In this document: positions 32,744 through 40,671 of the stretch, piece by piece | How the letters are laid out: the number at the start of each line of letters is the position of its first letter | How positions within the stretch are numbered: the first letter of the stretch is position 1 | The notes under the pieces: model-generated | Databases searched by the model: none | Told to the model about the DNA's origin: nothing | What the model saw: only the letters and a program-made list of their open reading frames with translations | Made by a program: the position numbers and the translations under genes | Assembly: GCA_050246595.1 (NCBI GenBank) | Contig: JBFWVT010000010.1 | Location: 29,273 to 93,272 of the forward strand | Reading direction: 5' to 3' | Length of the DNA stretch: 64,000 bases | Source of the DNA: DATARH01 sp050246595 | Lineage (GTDB): Bacteria; Pseudomonadota; Alphaproteobacteria; ATCC43930; CGMCC-115725

Positions 32744-32873
32744 GGGAGTGCGGCGCGGATGACCGCCGTTCGGGTGGCCACTCTTCGCCGCCCAAACCGG
32801 TATCGTTTGGAGAGCTTTACGGGCGGAGGTGCCGCGGATAGCCTTGCGCTTGCAGGAGCCGCGGGTAGCAACG

Positions 32874-33923
32874 ATGGAAAGGAGTTTGTCGGCCTTTCTC
32901 GACCTGACGAGAATATTGGCCGCCCTCACCGTTTTTCTGGCTCATCTTTCCGAGGCGCGGGTCGGCGACGAGATTTCCGACGGCTTTGCCCGGCAGGCGC
33001 ACAGTGCGGTCATCGTATTTTTTGTACTATCCGGTTTTGTGATCGCCTGGGCCGCCGAACGCGACGGCTCGCCGCGCGACTATATACTCAATCGCGCCGC
33101 CCGGATTTATTCCGTAGCCCTGCCCGCGCTGGCCGTGACCTGGGCCATCGACAACTTTCTCATTCAATATCATCCCGGAACCATCAGCGCGGTCTACCAG
33201 CATGAAGCGATTTGGAAATATCTGCCGCTTTTTTTGACCTTCTCGACCGATTTCTGGTTCCTTTCCGAAGACGCTCTTTCCAACCTGCCTTATTGGTCCC
33301 TTTGTTATGAAGTATGGTATTATGTCGTATTTGGCGCTCTCGTGTTTGCTCGGGGATATTGGCGCTGGATCATCGTGACTGCCGCACTGCTGATGATGGG
33401 GCCGCGGCTCTGGCTGCTCTGGCCCATTTGGCTGGCGGGCGCCTGTCTGCATCGGCTACCGCCGCTTTCGGTCGGGCGCAGCCGCTTTCTGCTGTTGCTT
33501 TCCCTGTCGGGGCTGATCGCGCTGAAGGCGATCGGCATCGAGCACGTTCTCAATGACTTTGTCGATCGGCTCACGGGAGGGTTCGCAAGCTCGCATCTGC
33601 GATATTCGCAATTCTTTGCCGGCGACTATCTTGTCGCGCTGACGATTGTCGGGGCCATTCACGCGGCACGCGGCGCCGATCTGGCGTTTCTGGCTCGTCT
33701 GCGGCGACCGATTGCGGCGGCAGCGTCGATCACGTTCAGCATGTATCTTGTTCACTTCCCGCTGTTTCTGTTTTTCGGCGCCTTGTTCCCGCGCCAAGTC
33801 CTTGTCATCGGTCTGCTGAGTCTGGGCGTCATCATCCTTTTCGGCCTCACCTTCGAGCGCAACAAGATGCTGCTGCGGCGGGTATTCGCGGCCTTCTGGC
33901 CGTTGCGCCCGGCCTACAGATAA
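32874..33923 (+). CDS. Acyltransferase 3 family membrane protein (OafA/YrhL-like)
   Basis: A 349-residue integral membrane O-acyltransferase. The N-terminal helix carries the family signature AFLDLTRILAALTVFLAHLS, with the invariant His in HLS and the R of TRILAA. VIVFFVLSGFVIAWAAERDG (the F-[FV]-x-[IL]-S-G-[FY] motif) and RDYILNRAARIYSVALPALA (the R-x10-R arginines) follow, as does LPYWSLCYEVWYYVVFGALV (WSL..E). Ten or so helices end in SITFSMYLVHFPLFLFFG, the conserved Y..H. It probably transfers acetyl or succinyl groups to a surface glycan. The ATG at 32874 is preferred; a GTG at 32829 is possible. Base composition is slightly lower in GC than its neighbours. Confidence 0.92.
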   Translation: MERSLSAFLDLTRILAALTVFLAHLSEARVGDEISDGFARQAHSAVIVFFVLSGFVIAWAAERDGSPRDYILNRAARIYSVALPALAVTWAIDNFLIQYHPGTISAVYQHEAIWKYLPLFLTFSTDFWFLSEDALSNLPYWSLCYEVWYYVVFGALVFARGYWRWIIVTAALLMMGPRLWLLWPIWLAGACLHRLPPLSVGRSRFLLLLSLSGLIALKAIGIEHVLNDFVDRLTGGFASSHLRYSQFFAGDYLVALTIVGAIHAARGADLAFLARLRRPIAAAASITFSMYLVHFPLFLFFGALFPRQVLVIGLLSLGVIILFGLTFERNKMLLRRVFAAFWPLRPAYR

Positions 33924-34062
33924 ATGGCGGGACGCGGAGCGTTCGGCGCTGCCCCGGGGCCGGTGGCCGATTTACACGCGGCTGCCTTGCGTGGCACCCT
34001 GGCGTCTTTCACACGGTGCGGAGGGGCCGGCATGGCGCCCGGAGCAGCATCACAGAGGCAGC

Positions 34063-34830
34063 ATGACGGGGCGGCTTGAAGGCAAGCGGGCCTTGGTGAC
34101 GGCGGCGGCGCAGGGGATCGGGCGCGCGACGGCGCTCGCCTTTGCCGCCGAGGGCGCCAGCGTGCTCGCCACCGATGTGGCCGAGGACAAGCTCAACGAC
34201 CTCGCCGAGGCTTTCATCGTGACCCGAAGGCTCGACGTCACCGATCCGGAGGCGATCGCGGCGCTCGCCGACGAGCTGCCGCCGGTCGATATCCTGTTCA
34301 ACTGCGCCGGGTTTGTGCATCACGGCACGATCCTCGACGTATTGCCCGATGACTGGGATTTCTCGTTCGAGCTGAACGTGCGCTCGATGTATCTGATGAC
34401 CCGCGCCTTTCTGCCGAAGATGCTGGAGCACGCCAAGACGATCGGCGGCAGTGTGTCGATCATCAACATGGCCTCGACCGCCTCGTCGGTCAAAGGGGTG
34501 CCGAACCGCTGCGCCTATGGCGCGACAAAAGCGGCCGTTATCGGGCTGACCAAGGCGGTGGCGGCCGATTTCATCACGCAGGGCGTGCGGTGCAACGCAA
34601 TCTGTCCGGGGACGGTCGCCACCCCGTCGCTCGACGAGCGCATCGCGATGCTGGGGGTGCTGATGACCGGCGGCACCGAGGCGGCGCGCCAGGCCTTTGT
34701 CGAGCGCCAGCCGATGGGACGGCTCGGCACGCCCGAGGAAGTCGCGTCGCTGGCGGTCTATCTCGCCTCGGACGAAGCCGCGTTCACCACCGGCGCGATC
34801 CATATCATTGACGGAGGCTTCAGCCTATGA
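34063..34830 (+). CDS. SDR oxidoreductase, 2-keto-3-deoxy-L-fuconate dehydrogenase-like
   Basis: A 255-residue classical short-chain dehydrogenase. The cofactor motif is ALVTAAAQGIGRATALAFAA (with ATDVAED, an NAD-type Asp after beta-2), then ILFNCAGFVHHGTILD (N-C-A-G) and the active site IINMASTASSVKGVPNRCAYGATKAAVIG with Ser and Y-x3-K. The C-terminal FTTGAIHIIDGGFSL is typical. It most resembles the dehydrogenase of non-phosphorylative L-fucose breakdown and human DHRS6. The FAH-family hydrolase further on would be the next enzyme, cleaving the 2,4-diketo product. Its TGA stop overlaps the ATG of the RelA/SpoT gene within ATGA at 34827-34830. Confidence 0.9.
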   Translation: MTGRLEGKRALVTAAAQGIGRATALAFAAEGASVLATDVAEDKLNDLAEAFIVTRRLDVTDPEAIAALADELPPVDILFNCAGFVHHGTILDVLPDDWDFSFELNVRSMYLMTRAFLPKMLEHAKTIGGSVSIINMASTASSVKGVPNRCAYGATKAAVIGLTKAVAADFITQGVRCNAICPGTVATPSLDERIAMLGVLMTGGTEAARQAFVERQPMGRLGTPEEVASLAVYLASDEAAFTTGAIHIIDGGFSL

Positions 34831-35870
34831 CTGACGATGATAATGTCATGCAATCACCGGAGGAGTTTGTCGATCAGATGCTTCCATCACACGAACGGCT
34901 AACGCGTGTGGTGCATACGCTATTAGAAACGATTCTAAAGGATGATAATGTTGATTATCTTAGCATTACCTCGCGAACGAAAACCAAAGATACTACACTC
35001 GAAAAAATTACGCGAAAATCGTATAGTGACCCCCACAGACAACTCACTGATCTAAGCGGAATACGAATTATCACTTATTTCGATAATCAAGTTCGCGCCA
35101 TTTCTAATCTGATCGCAGAGATCTTTGATGTCGATAAACCCAACAGCATGGATAGATCGGAAGTCTTGGGAAGCGATAAAGTAGGTTATCGCTCTGTGCA
35201 TTTTGTCTGCACCCTGGGAGGGCAACGGAAAAATATAAAAGAGTATAAAGGCTTATGTGATCTTAAGTTTGAAATTCAAATCCGCACGGTTCTTCAACAT
35301 GCATGGGCAGAATTGACACATGACCGATCTTATAAATTTTCCGGTGTCCTCCCAAAGGCATTGCAGCGGAAACTCAATTTATATGCAGGTATGCTTGAGG
35401 TTGTTGATGAGGCGTTCGATCAAATCGCGCTATCTGCCGATTCCTACGCCGAAAATCTGAGAACTCAGAAGGATGTTGATCTCGGACAGGAAAAATTGAA
35501 TTCAATATCGTTTACCGAGTTTTTGAAAAAATTCACGGAGAAGCACGATATCGAAATTCGCAACATTAGCGGTCCCGCTATGATTATAGACGAGTTAGAG
35601 AGATTTGGGATCGCAACAATTGATGAACTTGAGAAGCTCTTGTTAGAATTTGTGGATGTCTATAAGCAATCCCGGGTAAAATTGAATGACATTGCGTTTG
35701 TGCGTGGGGCGATGTTGCATAAGGATATGGAAAAATATTTAAGCGGAGAGCCGGATTGGAGTCAGCTAATCACTCCGGTTTGGGAAATATTAGCATTGAA
35801 ATACGAAGCAGGTGAGATCAAGAAGACGTTAAAAAAATTTGGTAAGAGAGTTCAAGGAGATGACCGATGA
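34827..35870 (+). CDS. RelA/SpoT-domain nucleotidyltransferase with C-terminal extension
   Basis: A 347-residue single-synthetase-domain protein without hydrolase, TGS or ACT domains. The synthetase core is complete: ATP-binding ITSRTKTKDTTLEK (47-60), DLSGIRIITYFDNQV (75-89), GYRSVHFV (120-127) with the guanine-stacking Tyr, and LKFEIQIRTVLQHAWAELTH (147-166) with the catalytic Glu. Residues 200-347 form a helical extension of unknown type. The gene is about 40% G+C by eye against about two thirds around it. It starts inside the ATGA stop of the SDR and ends inside the ATGA start of the FAH hydrolase, so it is coupled on both sides. Either a (p)ppGpp synthetase or a toxSAS/CapRel-like toxin modifying tRNA is possible; sequence alone cannot tell. 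Confidence 0.9.
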   Translation: MTDDDNVMQSPEEFVDQMLPSHERLTRVVHTLLETILKDDNVDYLSITSRTKTKDTTLEKITRKSYSDPHRQLTDLSGIRIITYFDNQVRAISNLIAEIFDVDKPNSMDRSEVLGSDKVGYRSVHFVCTLGGQRKNIKEYKGLCDLKFEIQIRTVLQHAWAELTHDRSYKFSGVLPKALQRKLNLYAGMLEVVDEAFDQIALSADSYAENLRTQKDVDLGQEKLNSISFTEFLKKFTEKHDIEIRNISGPAMIIDELERFGIATIDELEKLLLEFVDVYKQSRVKLNDIAFVRGAMLHKDMEKYLSGEPDWSQLITPVWEILALKYEAGEIKKTLKKFGKRVQGDDR

Positions 35871-36715
35871 AACTGCTGCGCTACGGCCCGCGGGGCCATG
35901 AAAAACCCGGTCTGATCGACCGCAACGGACAGATCCGCGATCTCTCCGGCACGGTTGGTGACATCACCGGCGACACGCTGTCGCCGGCCTCGCTCGACCG
36001 GCTGCGCAAGCTCGACCCGGCGACATTGCCGCTGGTCTCGGGAACGCCGCGCCTCGGACCGTGCGTCGGAGCGGTGTCGAAGATCGTCGCGATCGGGCTC
36101 AATTACCGGCTGCACGCCGAGGAGGCCGGTGCGCCGATCCCGAAGGAGCCGATCTTTTTCATGAAAGCGGTGTCCTCGATCTGCGGCCCGAACGACGATG
36201 TCGTCATCCCGAAGGGTTCGGTAAAGACCGATTACGAGGTCGAGCTTGGGATCGTTATCGGCACAAAGGCGAGCTATATCGCGGTGCACGACGCGCCGAA
36301 GCACATCGCCGGGTACTGCGTCGTCAATGACGTCTCCGAGCGCGAATTCCAGATCGAGCGCGGCGGGCAATGGACCAAGGGCAAGAGCGCCGACACGTTC
36401 TGCCCGATCGGGCCGTTTCTCGTCACTGCCGACGAGGTGGCGAACCCCGGTGCCTTGCAATTGTGGACCGAAATCAACGGCGAGCGCCGGCAGGACAGCA
36501 ACACCTCGGACCTGATTTTTAGGATCGACCATATCGTCAGCTATGTCAGCCATTTCATGACGTTGATGCCGGGCGACGTGATCTCGACCGGCACGCCGTC
36601 GGGGGTCGGGCTCGGTTTCAAGCCGCCGAAATTCCTGAAACCGGGCGACCGGATGCGCCTGTCGGTCGAAGGGCTCGGGGTGCAGGAGCAGCGCCTCGTA
36701 GCCTGCGAGGGCTGA
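35867..36715 (+). CDS. Fumarylacetoacetate hydrolase-family enzyme
   Basis: A 282-residue FAH-fold protein that probably hydrolyses a C-C bond in a 2,4-diketo acid. Family features: IVAIGLNYRLHAEEAGAPIP, EPIFFMKAVSSICGPNDDVV, the metal site TDYEVELGIVIGTKA (E-x-E) with later Asp in VNDVSEREFQIERGGQW, and PGDVISTGTPSGVGLGFKPP. With the SDR at 34063 it fits 2,4-diketo-3-deoxy-L-fuconate hydrolase, yielding pyruvate and lactate; ureidoglycolate lyase is a common mis-annotation. Its ribosome site AAGGAG lies in the last codons of the RelA/SpoT gene, seven bases before the ATG. Confidence 0.92.
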   Translation: MKLLRYGPRGHEKPGLIDRNGQIRDLSGTVGDITGDTLSPASLDRLRKLDPATLPLVSGTPRLGPCVGAVSKIVAIGLNYRLHAEEAGAPIPKEPIFFMKAVSSICGPNDDVVIPKGSVKTDYEVELGIVIGTKASYIAVHDAPKHIAGYCVVNDVSEREFQIERGGQWTKGKSADTFCPIGPFLVTADEVANPGALQLWTEINGERRQDSNTSDLIFRIDHIVSYVSHFMTLMPGDVISTGTPSGVGLGFKPPKFLKPGDRMRLSVEGLGVQEQRLVACEG

Positions 36716-36883
36716 TCGCCAAGGGCCGATTGATCGCACGCCGCGCACGCTCACCGGGGCGGCGGCGGACCGCCGGCCCGGACCCGCGATTCGTGTATAT
36801 GGCCGCTAGCGTAATGCGACGCTTTCACGCTATGGTCGCGCGCTCATGCGCTTGTCGCATTCTATCGGACGTTTAGAGGCCCC

Positions 36884-37429
36884 ATGTACGACCGTCGCCC
36901 CGGCATGTTCTCCGAAGACATGCCCCCCGCCCCCGGCCGCCGTGTCGACGCGACCGTCAAGTGGTTCAATCCCAGCAAAGGGTTCGGCTTTGTCACAATG
37001 GCCGACGGCACGCAGGACGCGTTTCTGCCGATGGCGATCCTGCGCCGCGCCGGCTATGACGATGTCCGCGAGGGTGCCGCGATCACCTGCGAGGTCGGCG
37101 CCGGGGCGAAGGGGCCGCTTGTCACCAACATCCTCAGCGTCGACCCGACCACCGCCGTCGCGGCGCGCCCGGACGGGGCCGACCGGGGGTTCGACCGCCG
37201 GTCCCCGCGCCCGTCGCAGACGCTCGACGGGTCGGTGAAGTGGTTCGGGCTGGAAAAGGGCTATGGCTTTATTTCGCCCGATGGCGGCGGCAAGGACATT
37301 TTCGTTCATATCTCGGCGCTGCGGCGCAGCCAGTTGAATGGCCTCGAACCGGGCCAGCGGGTCCGGGTCGATGTCGTCGAGGGCAGGAAGGGTCTCGAAG
37401 CCGAGCGGGTCGCGCTGCTCTCCGACTAG
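36884..37429 (+). CDS. Double cold-shock-domain protein
   Basis: A 181-residue protein with two OB-fold cold-shock domains, as is usual in alphaproteobacteria. Domain 1: VDATVKWFNPSKGFGFVTMA (RNP1), then TQDAFLPMAILRRAGYDDVR. Domain 2: LDGSVKWFGLEKGYGFISPD (RNP1), then KDIFVHISALRRSQLNGLEP (RNP2) and LEAERVALLSD. Domain 2 has both RNA-binding motifs; domain 1 lacks the V-F-V-H RNP2 sequence and is probably a weaker binder. A disordered linker rich in Arg, Pro and Asp joins them. The protein should bind single-stranded RNA or DNA and act as an RNA chaperone. An unstructured AT-richer leader of about 100 bases precedes the ATG. Confidence 0.93.
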   Translation: MYDRRPGMFSEDMPPAPGRRVDATVKWFNPSKGFGFVTMADGTQDAFLPMAILRRAGYDDVREGAAITCEVGAGAKGPLVTNILSVDPTTAVAARPDGADRGFDRRSPRPSQTLDGSVKWFGLEKGYGFISPDGGGKDIFVHISALRRSQLNGLEPGQRVRVDVVEGRKGLEAERVALLSD

Positions 37430-37637
37430 GCGGCTCCTCCGGGGCAGCCTGTGTCACCGCCTCGGCGGCGATTGGTGCGACAGGTTGACGCTGAAGCCGG
37501 ACGGCGCACATCGGCGGTGCGAATACATGCACTGCCGGTGGGTTTACAAACCTGACCCTAAGGAGCACGTTGAGGCATCCTGTGGGCGCCGGCCCAGCGC
37601 CGCTGCATGCCCGCGAAAGAATGCGAGAAGCACTCCG

Positions 37638-38276
37638 ATGGATTTGCGCGATACGATCCGTACCTATCGCCTGTTTTCTGGATCCTATGACATTGTTTTC
37701 GGCCCGGTTTTCCACCCCGGACGCAAGGAGGCGGTGCGTCTGGCGAACGATCGGCCAGGGCAGCGGATCCTCGAAGTCGGGGTCGGCACCGGGCTGTCCT
37801 TGCCCTATTTCCGCCCCGATTCGCGCGTCACCGGCATCGACATCTCGGCCGAGATGCTGGAGAAGGCGCGAAGCCGCGTCGAGCGCAACCAGTTGCGCAA
37901 CGTCGAGGCGCTGCACGTCATGGATGCCGAGAACCTCGATTTCGACGACAACTCGTTCGATTCGGTCCTGGCGTTGTATGTCGCCTCGGTGGTGCCGGAC
38001 CCGGCCCGCTTTGCCGCCGAGATGCGCCGCGTCTGCATTCCCGGCGGCACGATCGTTCTCGTCAACCATTTCACCAGCGAGAACTGGGGGCTGCGCTTTA
38101 TGGAGCGTCGCCTGGCGCATCTCGCGCGGCATATCGGTTTTCATGCCGATTTCCCGCTCGACTCGTTCCTGCAGCAAAGCGGGCTGACGGTGCGCGAGAT
38201 CCGGCCGAGCAATCTGTTCGGCTATTGGCGGCTGTTGCGCTGCATCAACGAAAAGCCGGCCTCCAATCTGCCTTGA
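37638..38276 (+). CDS. pmtA: Class I SAM methyltransferase, PmtA-like phospholipid N-methyltransferase
   Basis: A 212-residue methyltransferase. SAM motif I is GQRILEVGVGTGLSLPYFRP, motif II RVTGIDISAEMLEKARSRVE, and motif IV FDSVLALYVASVVPDPARFA. IVLVNHFTSENWGLRFMERR and the C-terminal GLTVREIRPSNLFGYWRLLR are characteristic of the Rhodobacter-type PmtA that methylates phosphatidylethanolamine to phosphatidylcholine at the membrane. Length agrees (about 205). The ATG at 37638 leads to MDLRDTIRTYRLFSGSYDIVF, matching the usual N-terminus. The 208 bases between the cold-shock gene and this one hold no other gene. PmtA is likely; ubiquinone-type methyltransferases are the alternative. Confidence 0.83.
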   Translation: MDLRDTIRTYRLFSGSYDIVFGPVFHPGRKEAVRLANDRPGQRILEVGVGTGLSLPYFRPDSRVTGIDISAEMLEKARSRVERNQLRNVEALHVMDAENLDFDDNSFDSVLALYVASVVPDPARFAAEMRRVCIPGGTIVLVNHFTSENWGLRFMERRLAHLARHIGFHADFPLDSFLQQSGLTVREIRPSNLFGYWRLLRCINEKPASNLP

Positions 38277-38331
38277 GCGATCCGCCCCGGAATGGGGGAA
38301 CACGAAAGCGGCGGAATATGGCCTCTCGAAA

Positions 38332-39096
38332 ATGATCGATCGCCCCGCCGTCATCCCCAGCACCCCGACTGAAACCGCCGTCGCCGAGGCCGCCATTGTC
38401 GAAGCCGTCTGGCGCGACGGGTACGCCTTTGTCCGCGCTCCGGCGATGCATGCGCTGCTGGAGGTAACCGGGCTCTCCGACTGGGACGGTTTCGCGGCGA
38501 GCTGGGACGATCTCGGCGTCGATATGTATATGGCCGATGGCGGGCGCTATCGCCGCCGGCGCTTCGCCTGTTTCCGCGCCACGCAAGAGGCGGTCGCGCG
38601 CAAACCGCATCAGCCGCATTACCAGAGCCGCGATTACAACCCTCTCAACGGCGGCATCGAACGCTGGTTCGAGCCGGTAACCGACGCGATCGGCGCGCAT
38701 CCGGCCATGCAGGCAATTCTGACGACCTGCCGGACCCTGTTCGACCGGCTGACACCCCCGGAGATACGGCCGGCGGCGTGGCACGTCGAGGTGCATCAAT
38801 TCCGCATCGAGGCCCGGCCGGGGCAGATCGGAAAACCGACACCCGAGGGCATGCACCGCGACGGTGTCGATTGGGTGCTGGTGCTGCTCGTCAGCCGGGT
38901 CAATATCGCGAGCGGCGAGACGACGATCGCCGACCTCGCGAAATCGCCGCTCGGCAGCTTTACGCTGTCCGATCCGCTCGATGCCGCCGTGACCGACGAC
39001 AACCGGGTGTTCCACGGTGTAACCCCGGTCGCGCCGCTCGACCCGGATCGGCCGGGACACCGCGACGTGCTGGTCGTGACGTTCCGGCGGGAATAG
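38332..39096 (+). CDS. 2-oxoglutarate/Fe(II) dioxygenase family (IDO-like amino-acid hydroxylase)
   Basis: A 254-residue protein of the 2OG-Fe dioxygenase family that includes L-isoleucine 4-hydroxylase. Metal ligands are visible as PTPEGMHRDGVDWVLVLLVS (H-x-D) and DNRVFHGVTPVAPLDP (distal His), and the 2-oxoglutarate-binding Arg is probably in HRDVLVVTFRRE. AAWHVEVHQFRIEARPGQIG is a family strand. Free aliphatic amino acids are the known substrates of close relatives; the one used here is not known. It begins 55 bases after pmtA but its product is unrelated to lipid methylation, so an operon is unproven. Confidence 0.9.
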   Translation: MIDRPAVIPSTPTETAVAEAAIVEAVWRDGYAFVRAPAMHALLEVTGLSDWDGFAASWDDLGVDMYMADGGRYRRRRFACFRATQEAVARKPHQPHYQSRDYNPLNGGIERWFEPVTDAIGAHPAMQAILTTCRTLFDRLTPPEIRPAAWHVEVHQFRIEARPGQIGKPTPEGMHRDGVDWVLVLLVSRVNIASGETTIADLAKSPLGSFTLSDPLDAAVTDDNRVFHGVTPVAPLDPDRPGHRDVLVVTFRRE

Positions 39097-39383
39097 GCGG
39101 AAGCCCAGGGAAACCCATCCTTCCCCGGAAGCGGCATGGATTCCGCGTTGCTTGGCCCACCGTCCGATGGGACTGTCAGGTCGGCTCCGCTGACAGGCAG
39201 TCTGCCTATCCGAGAGGCATTCCCATTCCCATTTCCATGACGACGCGCCCGTCGTAGAAAAGCGGCGGCGCAGCGCAGCTCCGACCTCGATGCGGATGCC
39301 CCCGACGGCATCGTATCGCTTCTTCCGGGTCCCATGGTGCCGGTCGCCGTCGTCGTGGGCTGTCTGCCGAGTCTTTCCCCCGC

Positions 39384-40634
39384 ATGGCCGTGATCACCCG
39401 GTTCGCGATGCTGGCGCCGTTTCAGGTGCGCAGCTTCCGCTTCCAGTTTCCCGCCGATCTCGCGACCTCGTGGGGCATCGAGATGGAGAATCTGGTGCTC
39501 GGCTGGTACGTGCTGGTCGAGACCGGCTCGGTCGTCGCGCTGACCGTGTATTGGGCGCTGACCTATCTCGGCACATTGCTGGCGCCGTTTTTCGGGATGA
39601 TCGGCGACCGGATCGGACACCGCACCGTGCTGGCCGCGATGCGGGCCTTTTATGCCACGCTCGGGATCGCGGTGATGGTGCTGGCCTTCGCCGACGTGCT
39701 CGAACCGCTGCACATCTTCATTATCGCCGCGCTGTCGGGTCTGATCCGCCCCTCGGACCAGGGCATGCGCAACGCGCTCGTCGCGGCGACAATGCCGCCG
39801 GACCGGCTGATGGCGACGATGGGCGTGTCGCGCACGACCTCCGATTCGGCACGGATTTTCGGCGCGCTGTCCGGGGCCGGGCTGTTTGCGGCATTCGGAC
39901 TCGGGCCGGTCTACGTGGCGATCGCGGGGTTCTACGTGATCGGCTTTCTGCTGACCCTCGGAGTGTCGGGCGAGCAGCGTTTTGTCCCCGCCGGCGGACA
40001 GATACGGCCGTCGCCGTGGCGCGATCTCGGCGAGGGGCTGTCCTATGTCTGGCGCATGCCGCGCCTGCTCGCCGCGCTGTGGCTGGCCTTTCTGGTCAAC
40101 CTGACGGCGTTCCCGCTGACCGGCGGGCTGCTGCCCTATGTCGCCAAGGACATCTACGATATCGGCACGACCGGGCTCGGCACGCTGGTCGCGAGTTTCG
40201 CGCTCGGCTCATTGCTCGGCTCGCTGATCGTCAGCATCGCCGGGCGGTCGCTGCGTCCGGGGCGGATGATGATTGTCTTCGCGCTCGCCTGGTTCGCCGG
40301 GCTTCTCGTGTTTGTCAACGTGCAGAGCTTGAGCCTGGGGCTGCTGCTGCTGGTGCTGTCCGGCATCGCGCAGGCGCTCAGCCTCGTGCCGATGTCGGTG
40401 CTGCTGCTGCGCGGCGCCGGCGAGCGGTTTCGCGGCCGGATCATGGGGGTGCGCATGCTGGCGATCTACGGCGTGCCGATCGGGCTGCTCGCCGCCGGCG
40501 GGCTGATCGAGCGGCTCGGCTTTGTCACGACGGCGTCGCTCTATTGCGTTATCGGAGCGGTGCTGACGATCGGGATCGCGCTGTACTGGCGCGAATCGCT
40601 GTGGCCGACCGGCGCCGCCGCCAACGCCCGTTGA
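39384..40634 (+). CDS. Major facilitator superfamily transporter
   Basis: A 416-residue, 12-helix transporter of the EntS/DUF894-like type. The loop 2-3 motif A is GMIGDRIGHRTVLAAMRAFY, and each half has six hydrophobic helices, for example LTVYWALTYLGTLLAPFFGM and TGLGTLVASFALGSLLGSLI. A positive residue-rich loop separates the halves. Close architecture is found in siderophore and drug exporters. It precedes the acyl-CoA dehydrogenase gene by 37 bases on the same strand; co-transcription is possible. The 287 bases between the dioxygenase and this gene (39097-39383) contain a small hairpin but no gene. Substrate unknown. Confidence 0.92.
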   Translation: MAVITRFAMLAPFQVRSFRFQFPADLATSWGIEMENLVLGWYVLVETGSVVALTVYWALTYLGTLLAPFFGMIGDRIGHRTVLAAMRAFYATLGIAVMVLAFADVLEPLHIFIIAALSGLIRPSDQGMRNALVAATMPPDRLMATMGVSRTTSDSARIFGALSGAGLFAAFGLGPVYVAIAGFYVIGFLLTLGVSGEQRFVPAGGQIRPSPWRDLGEGLSYVWRMPRLLAALWLAFLVNLTAFPLTGGLLPYVAKDIYDIGTTGLGTLVASFALGSLLGSLIVSIAGRSLRPGRMMIVFALAWFAGLLVFVNVQSLSLGLLLLVLSGIAQALSLVPMSVLLLRGAGERFRGRIMGVRMLAIYGVPIGLLAAGGLIERLGFVTTASLYCVIGAVLTIGIALYWRESLWPTGAAANAR

Positions 40635-40671
40635 CATTGCAGCGGGTCGCGCCGCCGCCCATTATCGTCGT

